Below are positions 1-6,553 of a stretch of 8,265 nt of DNA, piece by piece (positions within the stretch are counted from its first letter, which is position 1; every line of letters begins with the position of its first letter). The notes below the pieces were generated by a model. The model was given only the letters and a program-made list of their open reading frames with translations, was not told where the DNA came from and did not search any database. Both the position numbers and the translations under genes were made by a program. This stretch comes from CAILLO01 sp964579735 (GTDB lineage: Bacteria; Bacillota; Clostridia; Saccharofermentanales; UBA5734), in contig CAZOHH010000087.1 in the NCBI GenBank assembly GCA_964579735.1, forward strand, positions 1-8,265. The letters run 5' to 3'.

Positions 1-1338
1 CCCGAAGGTCACGCCGACATGGTGGCGGAATCCCTGCTTGCCGATGACCAGGAGCTTGTCCTGGAGGCCTGCGATCTCGGCGACGCCGGCGCAGCCGAAG
101 AAGCCGCTCTCGATCTTCTCGCCGGTGAACGCGCCTTCGCCGAGGTAGAAGATCATCTTTCCATCTTCGGTCTTGGAACTCGCGTACGTCATGGGGGACT
201 TCGCGATGCGCCCGACGTTGCAGCCCCAGCCGCAGCCGGCTCCGAAGCTCTTCGCGAACATGGGGTGCTCGATGACCTGACCCTTGCCGGCCATGAGGCC
301 CTGCGGCACCGGCCCGCAGTGGAACAGGATGCACTTGTCCTCCTCGTCGCCGTAGTTGTTGTTCCAGTCGAGGCAGGTCGCCGGCACTTCGGAGGCGGCA
401 TGGAGAGCGTACATCGGGACGGCGTTCGCCACGTCGAGTTCGCAGGCGGCGACGATGCCGCGGTCGTTGAGTTCGCTCAGCAGCACGCACGGGGACACGC
501 CGAGCTCCTGCTCCAGTTCGATCCAGCAGCGCAGGGCCAGGCAGTCGAGGCCGTAGTCGCGGATGATGTCGTCGATCGCCACGCTGACCTTGGTCAGCAT
601 GTCGACCTTCTCGTCGGGCACGCCGTTCCAGTTGGTGTAGTCCAGGAGCCGGCTGCGCTTGGCCTTGAACGCCTCGGTTCCAGCCTGGACGCCGCGCACG
701 CGCATGAACAGCTCGGAGAGGTCGAGGGCTTCGGTCGTGATGTGGTTCTTCTGCAGCGTGAGCTCGTCGAATCGGACGGTCTTGAAGGCCGTCGTGCGGG
801 CGCCTATGGCCCCGACCGTGAACTTCTTCATCTTGTCCACGACGCGGCAGACGGCGGCGAACTTCACCACCTGCTCCTCGAAAGTCTTCGAAGTCGGGTC
901 GACCGTGTGGGGCTTGAACGTCGTGAACGGCAAGCGGTACTGGTAGAAGACATCCATGACGGAGAACTTGCCGCAGAAAGCGTCGCGGCGGTGCTGGAAG
1001 TCCATCTTGCCGAACTCGTCCGGATATGCCTGGATCAGGATGGGCACGCCGCAGTCCTCCAGGGCCGCGACCGCGCCGGTCTCGTCACCGAAGTTCGGCA
1101 GACACAGAATCACACCGTCGTACTCGCCCCGGTGCGCCTTCAGGAATGCGGCATACTTCCGACCCTCTTCGGCCGACTCGACGGCACCGAACCGGGTGGC
1201 GTCCGCATCCAGCAGCAGGGTCCCGTACCCGAGTCCTGCCACGACCTGCTGGAGGTCCGTCCGGGCCGAGGCGATCAGCGACTCCGGGAAGAAGCCGCGG
1301 TTTCCGAAATACAGTGCGAAGGTCATCTTCTTGCTCAT
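1..1338 (-). CDS. L-fucose/L-arabinose isomerase-like sugar isomerase (C-terminus cut by window edge)
   Basis: I translated the reverse complement from the ATG at 1338; 446 residues are visible with no stop before the edge. The protein resembles the L-fucose isomerase-like family, which interconverts aldoses and ketoses with a divalent metal in the cytoplasm. Visible family marks are CWIELEQELG (271-280), ACELDVANA (298-306; E300 and D302), LDWNNNYGDE (323-332; D324), FHCGPVP (339-345) and GFRHHVGVTFG (436-446). By analogy with FucI, the acidic residues and the C-terminal His are the likely metal ligands. Family members run to about 470-500 residues, so perhaps 30-50 are missing. The start codon overlaps the kinase stop as ATGA, which indicates translational coupling in one transcript. 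The substrate is unknown. D-arabinose/L-fucose-type sugars and sulfoquinovose-type isomerases share this fold, so no gene symbol is given. Confidence 0.85.
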   Translation of the reverse strand, partial: MSKKMTFALYFGNRGFFPESLIASARTDLQQVVAGLGYGTLLLDADATRFGAVESAEEGRKYAAFLKAHRGEYDGVILCLPNFGDETGAVAALEDCGVPILIQAYPDEFGKMDFQHRRDAFCGKFSVMDVFYQYRLPFTTFKPHTVDPTSKTFEEQVVKFAAVCRVVDKMKKFTVGAIGARTTAFKTVRFDELTLQKNHITTEALDLSELFMRVRGVQAGTEAFKAKRSRLLDYTNWNGVPDEKVDMLTKVSVAIDDIIRDYGLDCLALRCWIELEQELGVSPCVLLSELNDRGIVAACELDVANAVPMYALHAASEVPATCLDWNNNYGDEEDKCILFHCGPVPQGLMAGKGQVIEHPMFAKSFGAGCGWGCNVGRIAKSPMTYASSKTEDGKMIFYLGEGAFTGEKIESGFFGCAGVAEIAGLQDKLLVIGKQGFRHHVGVTFG

Positions 1339-2825
1339 CTCTTCATCCCCTCGATCGTTTTCCTGGCTTCGAGGAATCTCCCATAGGACGCCTCGTAGCC
1401 GGCCTGCAGTGCGGCTTCTGGTTCGTAGGTGCGGCGGATTCTCACGAAAGCCGCGACGGCCTCCGACGGGTCGCGATAGATTCCGGTCGCGAGACCGGCC
1501 AGCATGGCGGCACCGGCGGCCCCCGCCTCCTCGGTCTCGAGCGCGTGGACGGGACGCCCCCAGATGCTGGCCTTCATGCCGAGCCAGAGCGGCGACTTCG
1601 AGCCTCCACCCACCGCGCGAAGGTTTCGGATATCCACTCCGAAGTCACGCAGGCGCTCGAGATTGTATCGCATCTCGAAGGTCACGCCCTCCATGAGCGC
1701 CCGGTAGACCGAGCCCATGTCGGCGGAGAAGTCGAGGCCGAACAGCGCGCCCTTGGCGGAAGGGTCCATGTCGGGAGTGCCGGATCCGGCGAAGTGCGGG
1801 ACGATGGTCATTCCGGACGGTTTCGTTCCGGCCATCCCGTCGAGCAATGCGTACACGCTCCGGCCCGTTCGACGCGCCTCGTCCGCAAGCCCCTGGGCGA
1901 AGGTGTCGCGATACCATTTGAGCAGCGACCCGCCCGTGAAGTTGAAGGCGTAGGTGACGTAGAGACCGTGCAGGACGTGCGGGACGCAGGCGTAGTTGGA
2001 GAGGAGGAATCCGCGGGACAGGACTGGAGCATCGAAAGCAGGCGTGACGCACTCCACGCTGCCGGTGCCGTCGACGGCATCGCCCTTGGCGATCACTCCC
2101 GCCCCGAAGGCGGCGCAGACCTGGTCGTGCCCGCCCGTCACGACCGCCGTTTCCCCCAGGATGCCAGCGAGCAGGGCGACACCCTTGTGCAGGCCTCCGA
2201 CCACGGTGCCGGAAGGAACCGCGTCGGGCATCTGCGAGGGGCGGACGCCGGCAAGCGCCAGCAGATCGCCGTTCCAGCGCTTGTGGACGACGTCGAAAGC
2301 GAGAGTTCGTGCGGCGAGGGAGAAGTCCGTCACGGCGGCACCACAGAGGCGGTACAGGACATAGGAGGCGATAGGCAGGTACTTCCAGGTGCTGGCGAAG
2401 GCCTGCGGCAGCTTGTCCCTCAGGTAGGCCATCCTGGACAGCGAGTACATGGGGTGCGGCTTGACGCCGGTGATCTCCATGATCCGGTCGGGGTCCATGG
2501 CGCGGACCAGTCCGTCGAACTCCTCGCGCCCGCGGCTGTCGATATAGGACAGGACCGGTGCGAGGGCCGTTCCCTTCGCGTCGATGGGCACGAACGACTC
2601 GCCGAAGGACGAAACGGCCAGTGCCGAGACGCGCTTGTCGGGCGAGTCCGCGACAGCACGGCGCATGGACTCCAGCACGGCGCTCCATAGCGACTCGGCC
2701 TCCATGCCTCCCGCCGGCGCATCGGACCCGTATTCCTGCAGAAACTGCGAGAGGACCCGGCCCTGCTCGTCGAAGACGACGGACTTGCAGGCGGAGGACC
2801 CGACATCGATACCGAGCAGCGCCAT
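1335..2825 (-). CDS. FGGY-family carbohydrate kinase
   Basis: This 496-residue protein has the normal length for the FGGY family (xylulokinase, gluconokinase, fuculokinase, rhamnulokinase), which phosphorylates sugars or ketoses with ATP. The N-terminal phosphate motif GIDVGSSACKS is at 5-15 (D7). The catalytic-base motif GGHDQ is at 231-235, with D234 the expected base. The second phosphate motif DGTGSVE is at 252-258, the adenosine motif VGGGSKSPLW at 405-414, and EAGAAGAAMLAG at 433-444. The ATG at 2825 is preceded by AAGGAGG about 5 nt upstream, a strong ribosome site. The gene is first in a minus-strand operon and overlaps the isomerase gene by 4 bp, so the isomerase product (a ketose) is its probable substrate. 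It is transcribed away from the aldolase gene under a shared operator-like palindrome. The exact sugar cannot be assigned from sequence. Confidence 0.9.
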   Translation of the reverse strand: MALLGIDVGSSACKSVVFDEQGRVLSQFLQEYGSDAPAGGMEAESLWSAVLESMRRAVADSPDKRVSALAVSSFGESFVPIDAKGTALAPVLSYIDSRGREEFDGLVRAMDPDRIMEITGVKPHPMYSLSRMAYLRDKLPQAFASTWKYLPIASYVLYRLCGAAVTDFSLAARTLAFDVVHKRWNGDLLALAGVRPSQMPDAVPSGTVVGGLHKGVALLAGILGETAVVTGGHDQVCAAFGAGVIAKGDAVDGTGSVECVTPAFDAPVLSRGFLLSNYACVPHVLHGLYVTYAFNFTGGSLLKWYRDTFAQGLADEARRTGRSVYALLDGMAGTKPSGMTIVPHFAGSGTPDMDPSAKGALFGLDFSADMGSVYRALMEGVTFEMRYNLERLRDFGVDIRNLRAVGGGSKSPLWLGMKASIWGRPVHALETEEAGAAGAAMLAGLATGIYRDPSEAVAAFVRIRRTYEPEAALQAGYEASYGRFLEARKTIEGMKR

Positions 2826-2858
2826 GTTCCCTCCTTGGAAATACCGGAGCCGGTGGGA

Positions 2859-2887
2859 TTGACAGTTCTATTCACGCATATGATAAT
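2859..2887 (+). promoter_or_regulatory. Sigma70-type promoter for the aldolase gene
   Basis: TTGACA at 2859-2864 (consensus -35) is followed after 17 bp by GATAAT at 2882-2887 (five of six to the -10 consensus). Transcription should begin near 2894, inside the palindrome at 2888-2901, giving a leader of about 65 nt to the aldolase ATG. It overlaps the opposing kinase promoter almost completely. Confidence 0.72.
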
Positions 2888-2909
2888 GTGTATCGATACA
2901 CGATGTCAA
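2880..2909 (-). promoter_or_regulatory. Sigma70-type promoter for the kinase-isomerase operon
   Basis: On the minus strand TTGACA (2909-2904) is followed after 18 bp by TATCAT (2885-2880), five of six to the -10 consensus. The start would be near 2873, giving a leader of about 48 nt to the kinase ATG. The palindrome at 2888-2901 fills its spacer, a classical repressor position. Confidence 0.7.
2888..2901. promoter_or_regulatory. Operator-like perfect palindrome GTGTATCGATACAC
   Basis: This is a 14-bp perfect inverted repeat with central CG and no spacer, the symmetry typical of LacI/GalR-family operators. It lies at the predicted start site of the aldolase promoter and between the -35 and -10 of the kinase promoter, so a bound repressor would block both. 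No regulator gene is in the window. A GntR- or other-family protein cannot be excluded. Confidence 0.68.
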
Positions 2910-2910
2910 T

Positions 2911-2926
2911 GGTCGCATCAGCGACC
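2911..2926 (+). other. Leader hairpin GGTCGC-ATCA-GCGACC upstream of the aldolase gene
   Basis: A perfect 6-bp stem with a 4-nt loop sits about 17-33 nt into the predicted aldolase leader and 18 nt before the Shine-Dalgarno. No U-run follows, so it is not a terminator. It may stabilise the 5' end of the mRNA or be a second protein site. The 7-mer TCAATGG flanks it directly (2906-2912 and 2927-2933), 21 bp apart. Confidence 0.4.
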
Positions 2927-2958
2927 TCAATGGAAAAGCATTCGAGGAGGAAGCCGCC

Positions 2959-3969
2959 ATGCCCATCCTGACGAACGCCGCTGCCGTCCGCGCCCTCTAC
3001 GCCGAAGCCGCGCAACGCCGCTGGGTCCTCCCCTGCTTCTGTTCCGAGAACCTCACCACCACCGAGGCCGTCCTCTCCGCCGCCGCCGAATACGGTCAGG
3101 AACACGGCATGGAGGACGTGCCGGTCACCCTCGCGCTCACGGTCAACTACCCGCACCGCCCCCAGGCCGTCCACTACACCCGCACGAAGGACTGGCGCGC
3201 CGGACTTGCCCTCTTCCGCTCCGAGATCGAGATCCTCGCCGGACCCGGCGGCCCCTTCGAGAAGCTCCGCGTCCTGGTCCACCTCGACCACGTGCAGCCC
3301 GACGAGGACAAAGGACTTCTCGCGGGGGACCTCTCCCCCTACTCGTCGATCATGTACGACGCCTCGACCCGTCCCCTCGACGAGAACATCCGGATGACCG
3401 CCGAATTCGTCGAGAAGAACCGCGATTCGATCGTCGTCGAGGGTGCATGCGACGAGATCAAGGACGCGGACGGGCAGGTGCACGATTTCCTCACGGCACC
3501 CGACGTCGCCGAGGACTACATGAAGAGGACCGGGGTCGACCTGGCCGTCGCGAACCTCGGCACGGAACACCGCGCCTCCAGCCAGAACCTGCGCTATCAC
3601 GGCGACGCCGCACGTCGGATCCGGGACCGCATCGGCTACCGGACCGTCCTCCACGGGACGTCCTCGGTCCCGGACACCCAGGTCGCGCACCTCTTCGACG
3701 ACGGCATCTGCAAGGTCAACATCTGGACCATCCTGGAGCGCGACGCCTCGCCCGTGCTCCTCGACGGCATGGTCCGAAACGCCGTGCACGTCGCCGGACC
3801 CGCGAAGGTCCGCGAGCTCGTCGAAGCCGGCTGGCTGGGTAGCCGTGCGCTCGAGGAATCGGGTTCGTCAGCGTCCCTGACGCATTTCACGTCTACGTCG
3901 CGAAGCGAAATGGTGTTCCTGGAAATGAAGAAAATCGCGAAGCGCTACCTGGATCTATGGTATCGGTAG
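2959..3969 (+). CDS. Class II (zinc) ketose-phosphate aldolase, divergent member of the FbaA/GatY-KbaY family
   Basis: The 336-residue protein matches the class II fructose/tagatose-bisphosphate aldolase fold, which cleaves ketose phosphates into DHAP and an aldehyde using zinc. HLDH at 108-111 supplies the catalytic D110 and zinc ligand H111. VEGACDEI (160-167) matches the acidic loop. NLGTEHR (199-205) holds the second zinc His, H204, and LHGTSSVPD (231-239) holds the third, H232, plus the phosphate loop. KVNIWT (252-257) matches the family KxNxxT segment. The 28-residue spacing between the last two His equals that in tagatose-bisphosphate aldolases. The usual GxxHG is here GTEHR, so the active-site rim differs from standard FBA. 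GAGGAGG at 2944-2950 lies 8 nt before the ATG. The gene is divergent from the kinase-isomerase operon and probably acts on its product. Its last 15 bp overlap the opposing reductase gene. Confidence 0.9.
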   Translation: MPILTNAAAVRALYAEAAQRRWVLPCFCSENLTTTEAVLSAAAEYGQEHGMEDVPVTLALTVNYPHRPQAVHYTRTKDWRAGLALFRSEIEILAGPGGPFEKLRVLVHLDHVQPDEDKGLLAGDLSPYSSIMYDASTRPLDENIRMTAEFVEKNRDSIVVEGACDEIKDADGQVHDFLTAPDVAEDYMKRTGVDLAVANLGTEHRASSQNLRYHGDAARRIRDRIGYRTVLHGTSSVPDTQVAHLFDDGICKVNIWTILERDASPVLLDGMVRNAVHVAGPAKVRELVEAGWLGSRALEESGSSASLTHFTSTSRSEMVFLEMKKIAKRYLDLWYR

Positions 3970-4971
3970 GCGCCTCCGGTAATCGGCCAGGTTCGCCTTC
4001 AGCAGGGCCGGCGTATCCAGATGGTACGGGCAGCGAGACGTGCACTGGCCGCAGTCCTGGCAGCGCTCGATGCTCTCCATCCGCTCCTGCCATTCCGGGG
4101 TGAGGAACCCCTCCGCGGGCATCCGCGATAGCAGCAACGACATGCGCGCCGCCATGGAGATCGGAATCCCTTCCGGACAGGGCATGCAGTAGCCGCACGC
4201 CCGGCAGAACGCGCCGGACAGTTCCGCCCGGTCCTTCTCGATCAGGGTTTCCAGCCGAGCATCCAGGGCCGGCGGGTCCTTTTCGAGCGCGAGGAATTCC
4301 GACAGTTCCGTCTCGCGCTGGATGCCCCAGATCGGGAGGACGTTGTCGAACTGCCTGAGGAAGGCGAAGGCGGCCGAAGCGCTCGACAGGAGCCCGCCCG
4401 ACATGGCCTTCATCGCAATGAGCCCGACGTCGCGGTCGCGGCACACCTCGATGAGGCGCAGCTCCTCCTTCGTCGACAGCAGGTTCAGCGGATATTGCAC
4501 CGTTTCATACAGCCCGGACTCCGCGGCCTCCAAGGCGACCGCCAGCCTGTGGTTGGTGATGCCGATGTGCCGGACCCACCCGCGTGCCTTCGCTTCCAGC
4601 AGGCCGACGAACGTTCCTTCCGGGTCCGCCGGGTCGGGCAGGACTTCCGGGTTGTGCAGCTGGTAGAGGTCGATGTGGTCGGTCCGAAGCTTCGCAAGGC
4701 TGGTCTCCACGTTTTCCAGAAGGGATTTCCGGTCCCGGGCGTGGGTCTTCGTCGCGAGAAGGACCTCCCCGCGTATGTCGGCGAACGCCAGGCCGAGCTT
4801 CTCCTCGCTGTCCGTGTACCCCCGGGCCGTGTCGAAGAAGTCGATCCCGCCGGCATGGGCCTGCCGAAGGAGTTCCACGGCGGCGTCGATCCCGAGCCGC
4901 TGGATCGGAAGTGCGCCGAACGCCGTCCTCCCGACCTGAAGGCCGGTCCGCCCGAGTCTCATCTTCTGCAT
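3955..4971 (-). CDS. Aldo/keto reductase with C-terminal bis-[4Fe-4S] ferredoxin-like domain
   Basis: Reading from ATG 4971 gives 338 residues. The N-terminal 240 or so form an aldo/keto reductase barrel. FDTARGYTDSE (46-56) carries D47 and Y52, ATKTHA (73-78) carries K75 and LHNP (105-108) carries H106, so the AKR catalytic tetrad is complete. The tail has two cysteine sets, C256/C259/C262/C265-P and C304/C307/C310/C314-P, as in the iron-sulfur AKR subgroup. It probably reduces or oxidises a carbonyl with NAD(P)H; the clusters suggest an additional electron path. GGAGGA about 9 nt before 4971 fixes this start. An upstream in-frame ATG at 5010 would overlap the hydrolase stop (ATGACTGA), but the sequence before it is not a ribosome site. 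It lies 31 bp downstream of the hydrolase gene, likely in the same transcript, and runs 15 bp tail-to-tail into the aldolase gene. The substrate is unknown. Confidence 0.9.
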   Translation of the reverse strand: MQKMRLGRTGLQVGRTAFGALPIQRLGIDAAVELLRQAHAGGIDFFDTARGYTDSEEKLGLAFADIRGEVLLATKTHARDRKSLLENVETSLAKLRTDHIDLYQLHNPEVLPDPADPEGTFVGLLEAKARGWVRHIGITNHRLAVALEAAESGLYETVQYPLNLLSTKEELRLIEVCRDRDVGLIAMKAMSGGLLSSASAAFAFLRQFDNVLPIWGIQRETELSEFLALEKDPPALDARLETLIEKDRAELSGAFCRACGYCMPCPEGIPISMAARMSLLLSRMPAEGFLTPEWQERMESIERCQDCGQCTSRCPYHLDTPALLKANLADYRRRLPIP

Positions 4972-5002
4972 CGTGCTGGGTCCTCCGTTTTCTGCAGATC
5001 CT

Positions 5003-6457
5003 TCAGTCATCCAGGAGGATCCCTGCCCACGCCTGATTGTACGTGATGAAGGAGAATCGACGCTCGTAGCGGACGACCACCCCGTGCGCTTCGAAATGGA
5101 AGACGAGCCGGTCCAGGGTAGGGGATCCGACATACGCCATCCTCAGTTCGTACGCGTCGTCAGCCGTCCAGGTCCCGGTGCAGGCGACATTCGAGTGATA
5201 CCGGGCCATATGCGTCTCCCGGGCGTCCTTCGCCTCCGGGTCGGTGATCGTCCCCTCGAGCCACTTCCCCTGCCCGACCGGCAGCGTGAAGGCGCCCGTG
5301 TCCGTGCGAAAGGACACCTCCGTTTCAGTAGCGAACCGCAGGGAGATCTCCTTCGCGTGGAAGGCGTTCTCGCCGAACCGGAAGTTCTTGCCCGTCACTT
5401 TCGCGGCCAACGGAGATAGGGTGTTCCCCACGGGCATCGGGAGCACGAGACCTGCGAGTCGGGCGGACAGTGCGCTGGACGCCGCAGGGTCTGGCGCGAG
5501 GGGCTCCCCCATGGCCGGCAGGAGGGTCTTCCAGACGGCAGAAAGGACTGCCTGCATATCGTTTGTCGCCGAATTCGCCGCGAACACGGCATCCTGACCC
5601 GGCAGGACGACACAGTACTGGCCGAAGGCGCCGTCCCCACGATAGACGCCCTCTGGGATGCCGCGCCAGAACTGGTAGCCGTACCCCTGGCTCCAGTCCG
5701 TCGGGACCGGACTCCCGCCGTCGTTTTCGACCTGCCGGGACGTCGCGGCGTCGATCCATTCGGCGGACAAGAGCTGCTTCCCTTCCCAGATGCCGCGCTG
5801 CAGCAGGAACTGCCCGAACTTCGCGATATCTTCGACGCGGAGCGTGAGACCGAATCCCCCGACGCTGATGCCCTTCGGGCAGATCTGCCACTTCGCGTCC
5901 GCGATGCCCAGCGGTTCGAACAGGCGCGGCGTGAGATAGTCCAGAGCCGTCTGTTTGCTCACGCGCTGGAGGATGGCGGACAGCATGTAGGTCGCCGGCG
6001 TATTGTACACGAACCGGCTTCCGGGCTCCAAGTCGACGTACGATTGAAGGAAGCTCGCGACCCAGTCGTCGTCGGTAAAAATATTCGGCTCCTTCGAGTG
6101 GCCCGTGGACATCGTCAGGAGGTGGCGCACGCGCATGGTGCTCATCCCCCCGCAGGGCGGCGCGGGGAGCTTGTCCGGGAAGAAGGAGACGACGAGGTCG
6201 TCGACCGAGAGAAGCCCCTCCTGGACGGCGAACCCTATGGCGGTGGACGTGAAGCTCTTGCTCAACGAGTAGAGGACGTGGGGCGTGTCGGCGTGGAAAG
6301 GCTCCCAGGAGCCTTCCGCGATGACCGCGCCGTGGCGGACCAGCTGGAAGGAATGAAGACCCAGATCAGCGCTTTCGACGGCGTCCAGAAACGCGAGGAG
6401 GGCCGTTTCAGGGATGCCGGCATCGCAGGGTCGGATTCGTGGCAGTTCGTTCTTCAT
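5003..6457 (-). CDS. Beta-lactamase-fold serine hydrolase (class C / esterase-like)
   Basis: From ATG 6457 the protein has 484 residues. SLSK at 64-67 in the context VLYSLSKSFTSTAIGFA is the SxxK motif of serine beta-lactamase-related hydrolases, giving S64 as nucleophile and K67 as general base. FVYNTPATYML (149-159) fits the second-motif position, with Y151 but without the classical Y-x-N. GDGAFGQY (274-281) fits the third, glycine-rich motif seen in esterase and 6-aminohexanoate-dimer-hydrolase relatives. Residues about 330-484 form a C-terminal extension that looks beta-rich. There is no signal peptide or membrane segment, so a cytoplasmic location is likely. AAGGGAG lies 6 nt before the ATG; the longer frame back to 6496 has no comparable site. 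It is followed at 31 bp by the aldo/keto reductase. Family members cleave esters, amides or peptides; nothing here tells which. It is unlikely to be a resistance enzyme. Confidence 0.87.
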   Translation of the reverse strand: MKNELPRIRPCDAGIPETALLAFLDAVESADLGLHSFQLVRHGAVIAEGSWEPFHADTPHVLYSLSKSFTSTAIGFAVQEGLLSVDDLVVSFFPDKLPAPPCGGMSTMRVRHLLTMSTGHSKEPNIFTDDDWVASFLQSYVDLEPGSRFVYNTPATYMLSAILQRVSKQTALDYLTPRLFEPLGIADAKWQICPKGISVGGFGLTLRVEDIAKFGQFLLQRGIWEGKQLLSAEWIDAATSRQVENDGGSPVPTDWSQGYGYQFWRGIPEGVYRGDGAFGQYCVVLPGQDAVFAANSATNDMQAVLSAVWKTLLPAMGEPLAPDPAASSALSARLAGLVLPMPVGNTLSPLAAKVTGKNFRFGENAFHAKEISLRFATETEVSFRTDTGAFTLPVGQGKWLEGTITDPEAKDARETHMARYHSNVACTGTWTADDAYELRMAYVGSPTLDRLVFHFEAHGVVVRYERRFSFITYNQAWAGILLDD

Positions 6458-6541
6458 GGTAGGCTCCCTTCGAGCGTGTCGCCAGGCATCGGGCATTCGT
6501 TTGATTCTAGCACCCGGCGACGCGAATCGATGCGGACATTC
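6458..6541. other. Spacer between ATPase repeat core and serine hydrolase gene
   Basis: Apart from the candidate promoter and the hydrolase Shine-Dalgarno site, I see no gene, hairpin terminator or RNA in this stretch. The spacers at 4972-5002 and 7817-7856 likewise hold only ribosome sites. Confidence 0.5.
6504..6512 (-). promoter_or_regulatory. Extended -10 promoter candidate for the serine hydrolase-reductase pair
   Basis: On the minus strand TGCTAGAAT is an extended -10 (TGn followed by TAGAAT, five of six to consensus) about 47 nt before the hydrolase ATG at 6457. No good -35 is seen 16-18 bp upstream, which extended -10 promoters can tolerate. It would allow hydrolase and reductase expression independent of the ATPase gene. 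Confidence 0.4.
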
Positions 6542-6552
6542 CGTTTGGCGCG
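6542..6552. repeat. Single copy of the repeat core CGTTTGGCGCG just past the ATPase stop codon
   Basis: These 11 bases are identical to 7864-7874 in the first upstream repeat unit and in the same orientation. The copy lies 1 bp beyond the ATPase stop codon, so the gene is bracketed by direct copies of one motif. The flanking AT-rich part of the repeat is not clearly conserved here. Confidence 0.65.
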
Positions 6553-6553
6553 T

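Noticed and set aside
19..1386. Long plus-strand open frame of 455 codons opposite the isomerase gene
   Set aside because: It is an antisense shadow produced by GC-rich codon bias; the minus-strand frame carries clear isomerase motifs and the ATGA overlap with the kinase.
1026..2690. Plus-strand open frame of 554 codons opposite the kinase
   Set aside because: Low-complexity, Arg/Gly/His-rich translation typical of an antisense frame; the kinase motifs are on the minus strand.
3885..3914. CATTTC...GAAATG inverted repeat near the aldolase end as a terminator
   Set aside because: It has only a 6-bp AT-rich stem with a long loop inside the coding region and no U-run.
5003..6457. Antibiotic-resistance beta-lactamase
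   Set aside because: There is no signal peptide, the Y-x-N motif is absent, and the long C-terminal extension and esterase-like third motif fit general serine hydrolases rather than AmpC-type enzymes.
6519..6535. Possible second operator around ATCGAT upstream of the hydrolase gene
   Set aside because: Only the central 6 bp are symmetric and the flanks do not match the GTGTATCGATACAC palindrome.
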